Part shown: positions 6,005 to 6,433 of the stretch, piece after piece
Position numbering within the stretch: position 1 is the stretch's first letter
Layout of the letters: the number at the start of each line of letters is the position of its first letter
Source: Flavobacteriales bacterium CG_4_9_14_3_um_filter_32_8
GTDB lineage: Bacteria; Bacteroidota; Bacteroidia; Flavobacteriales_E; Vicingaceae
Assembly (NCBI GenBank): GCA_002790175.1
Contig: PFUQ01000215.1
Coordinates: 1-6,433, forward strand
Length of the DNA: 6,433 nucleotides
Direction: 5' to 3'
Position numbers and translations under genes: made by a program
The notes under the pieces: model-generated
Databases searched by the model: none
The model's input: only the letters and a program-made list of their open reading frames with translations
What the model was told of the DNA's origin: nothing

Positions 6005-6280
6005 ATGAAGATTAAGTATAGGTTTTTACTCTTAATATTTTTGCTCATTTGTTCTATTCTAGGATATTTTTACCTTAGAAGTGCAATATTGAATATTGAT
6101 GTAAGTCTTAAATATAAAGAATGGAACAAAAATGAATTGTTAATTACTAGAGCCAAGTACGAAAATTATTTAATGTTGATTACTTATTCCATTTACACTC
6201 TAATCTCATCTGTAATTATGTTATGGTCTTATAGGTTTTACAGTTTTCCCCTCGCTCTTGCGAGTAGAATAAGTTGCTAG
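6005..6280 (+). CDS. Small two-helix membrane protein, unknown function
   Basis: This is a 91-residue ORF of unrecognised family. There is a basic N terminus (KIKYR), a hydrophobic helix at about 6-24, a charged middle stretch (about 35-54, including KYKEWNKNE), a second hydrophobic helix at about 55-75, then basic/aromatic residues. The pattern suggests an inner-membrane protein with both ends cytoplasmic and the middle outside, but this is inference. The ATG at 6005 is preceded by AT-rich DNA without a clear ribosome binding site. The last 10 or so codons (FPLALASRISC) coincide with a GC-richer hairpin sequence (CTCGC-TCTT-GCGAG, 6251-6264), so the original C terminus may have been replaced by repeat DNA. 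It stands alone, flanked by repeats on both sides. It could be a genuine small gene, a truncated remnant, or an unexpressed ORF. Confidence 0.5.
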   Translation: MKIKYRFLLLIFLLICSILGYFYLRSAILNIDVSLKYKEWNKNELLITRAKYENYLMLITYSIYTLISSVIMLWSYRFYSFPLALASRISC

Positions 6281-6318
6281 TTCGAGTTTAGCGTAGTGTA
6301 ACTCGGACTTACAGTAAC

Positions 6319-6337
6319 TAAAAAAATTAAATTTGTT
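6319..6337. repeat. 19-bp direct repeat, right copy
   Basis: This is identical to 5921-5939, 398 bp apart start to start, with the small membrane ORF between them. It lies within the hairpin-rich block, between the AACTCGGACT stem and the 16-bp palindrome. Confidence 0.6.
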
Positions 6338-6362
6338 GTTTGGACTTAAATGGAACGAGTAC

Positions 6363-6378
6363 TCCGTCAGCTGACGGA
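6363..6378. repeat. Perfect 16-bp palindrome
   Basis: TCCGTCAG-CTGACGGA is a perfect palindrome with no spacer. It overlaps the end of the GAGTACTC palindrome (6357-6364). Perfect dyads of this size can be protein-binding sites or the core of an interspersed repeat. No adjacent regulator gene is present to suggest an operator role. Confidence 0.7.
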
Positions 6379-6433
6379 TAAACTCACACCAGCGAATGAA
6401 CTGTGTTGGCATCGTGATTGAGAAAAGGGACAA

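Larger units (their letters stand above)
6245..6433. repeat. Hairpin-rich intergenic block, probable interspersed repeat
   Basis: Base composition shifts here from the preceding AT-rich ORF to more balanced DNA dense in inverted repeats. CTCGC-TCTT-GCGAG is at 6251-6264. AGTTCGAGTT (6279-6288) pairs with AACTCGGACT (6300-6309), with one G.U, around an 11-nt loop. The 8-bp palindrome GAGTACTC (6357-6364) runs into the 16-bp palindrome at 6363-6378. I find no credible gene after 6280: the minus-strand open frame across it has no recognisable domain and simply reads through the hairpins. Repeat status beyond this window is inference, because only internal structure is visible. Confidence 0.5.

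Noticed and set aside
6221..6433. Minus-strand open frame of 70 codons running off the window edge
   Set aside because: It reads through the palindromes and direct repeat, overlaps the small membrane ORF, and shows no domain, helix pattern or family motif.

Overview
The window is a chromosomal segment from an AT-rich bacterium, most likely a member of the Bacteroidota (Flavobacteriales-like). The evidence is the DUF1599 / DoxX-thioredoxin (BT_3928-type) / tpiA cluster placed divergently from folP, start codons without convincing Shine-Dalgarno sequences, and AT-rich intergenic DNA with several families of short hairpin repeats. The taxonomic call is inference from gene content, not a database match.

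Layout. Bases 1-246 hold no convincing gene; they carry two copies of a 73-77 bp hairpin repeat (1-77 and 150-222). Bases 247-4170 form a leftward run of four genes, in transcription order: a tandem-duplicated DUF1599 protein, a DoxX-like membrane protein with a C-terminal thioredoxin-like half, a DppB/OppB-type ABC transporter permease that starts with TTG, and triosephosphate isomerase (tpiA). The last three are separated by only 10 and 8 bp and are almost certainly co-transcribed. A 79-bp divergent intergenic region (4171-4249) separates this run from a rightward pair: folP (dihydropteroate synthase) and an exonuclease III / class II AP endonuclease whose ATG directly follows the folP stop codon.

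The right end (5822-6433) is accessory-looking. It has a degenerate GGGGACA heptamer array right after the exonuclease stop, a wobble-rich hairpin, a small two-helix membrane ORF (6005-6280) enclosed by a 19-bp direct repeat, and a hairpin-rich block with a perfect 16-bp palindrome up to the window edge.

How the genes relate. The core genes are housekeeping: folate synthesis, glycolysis and base-excision repair, with membrane and envelope proteins in the tpiA operon. I see no coherent new defence or mobile system. The most noteworthy content is the set of non-coding repeats, the orphan permease in the tpiA operon, the duplicated DUF1599 protein, and the small membrane ORF whose C terminus runs into repeat DNA.
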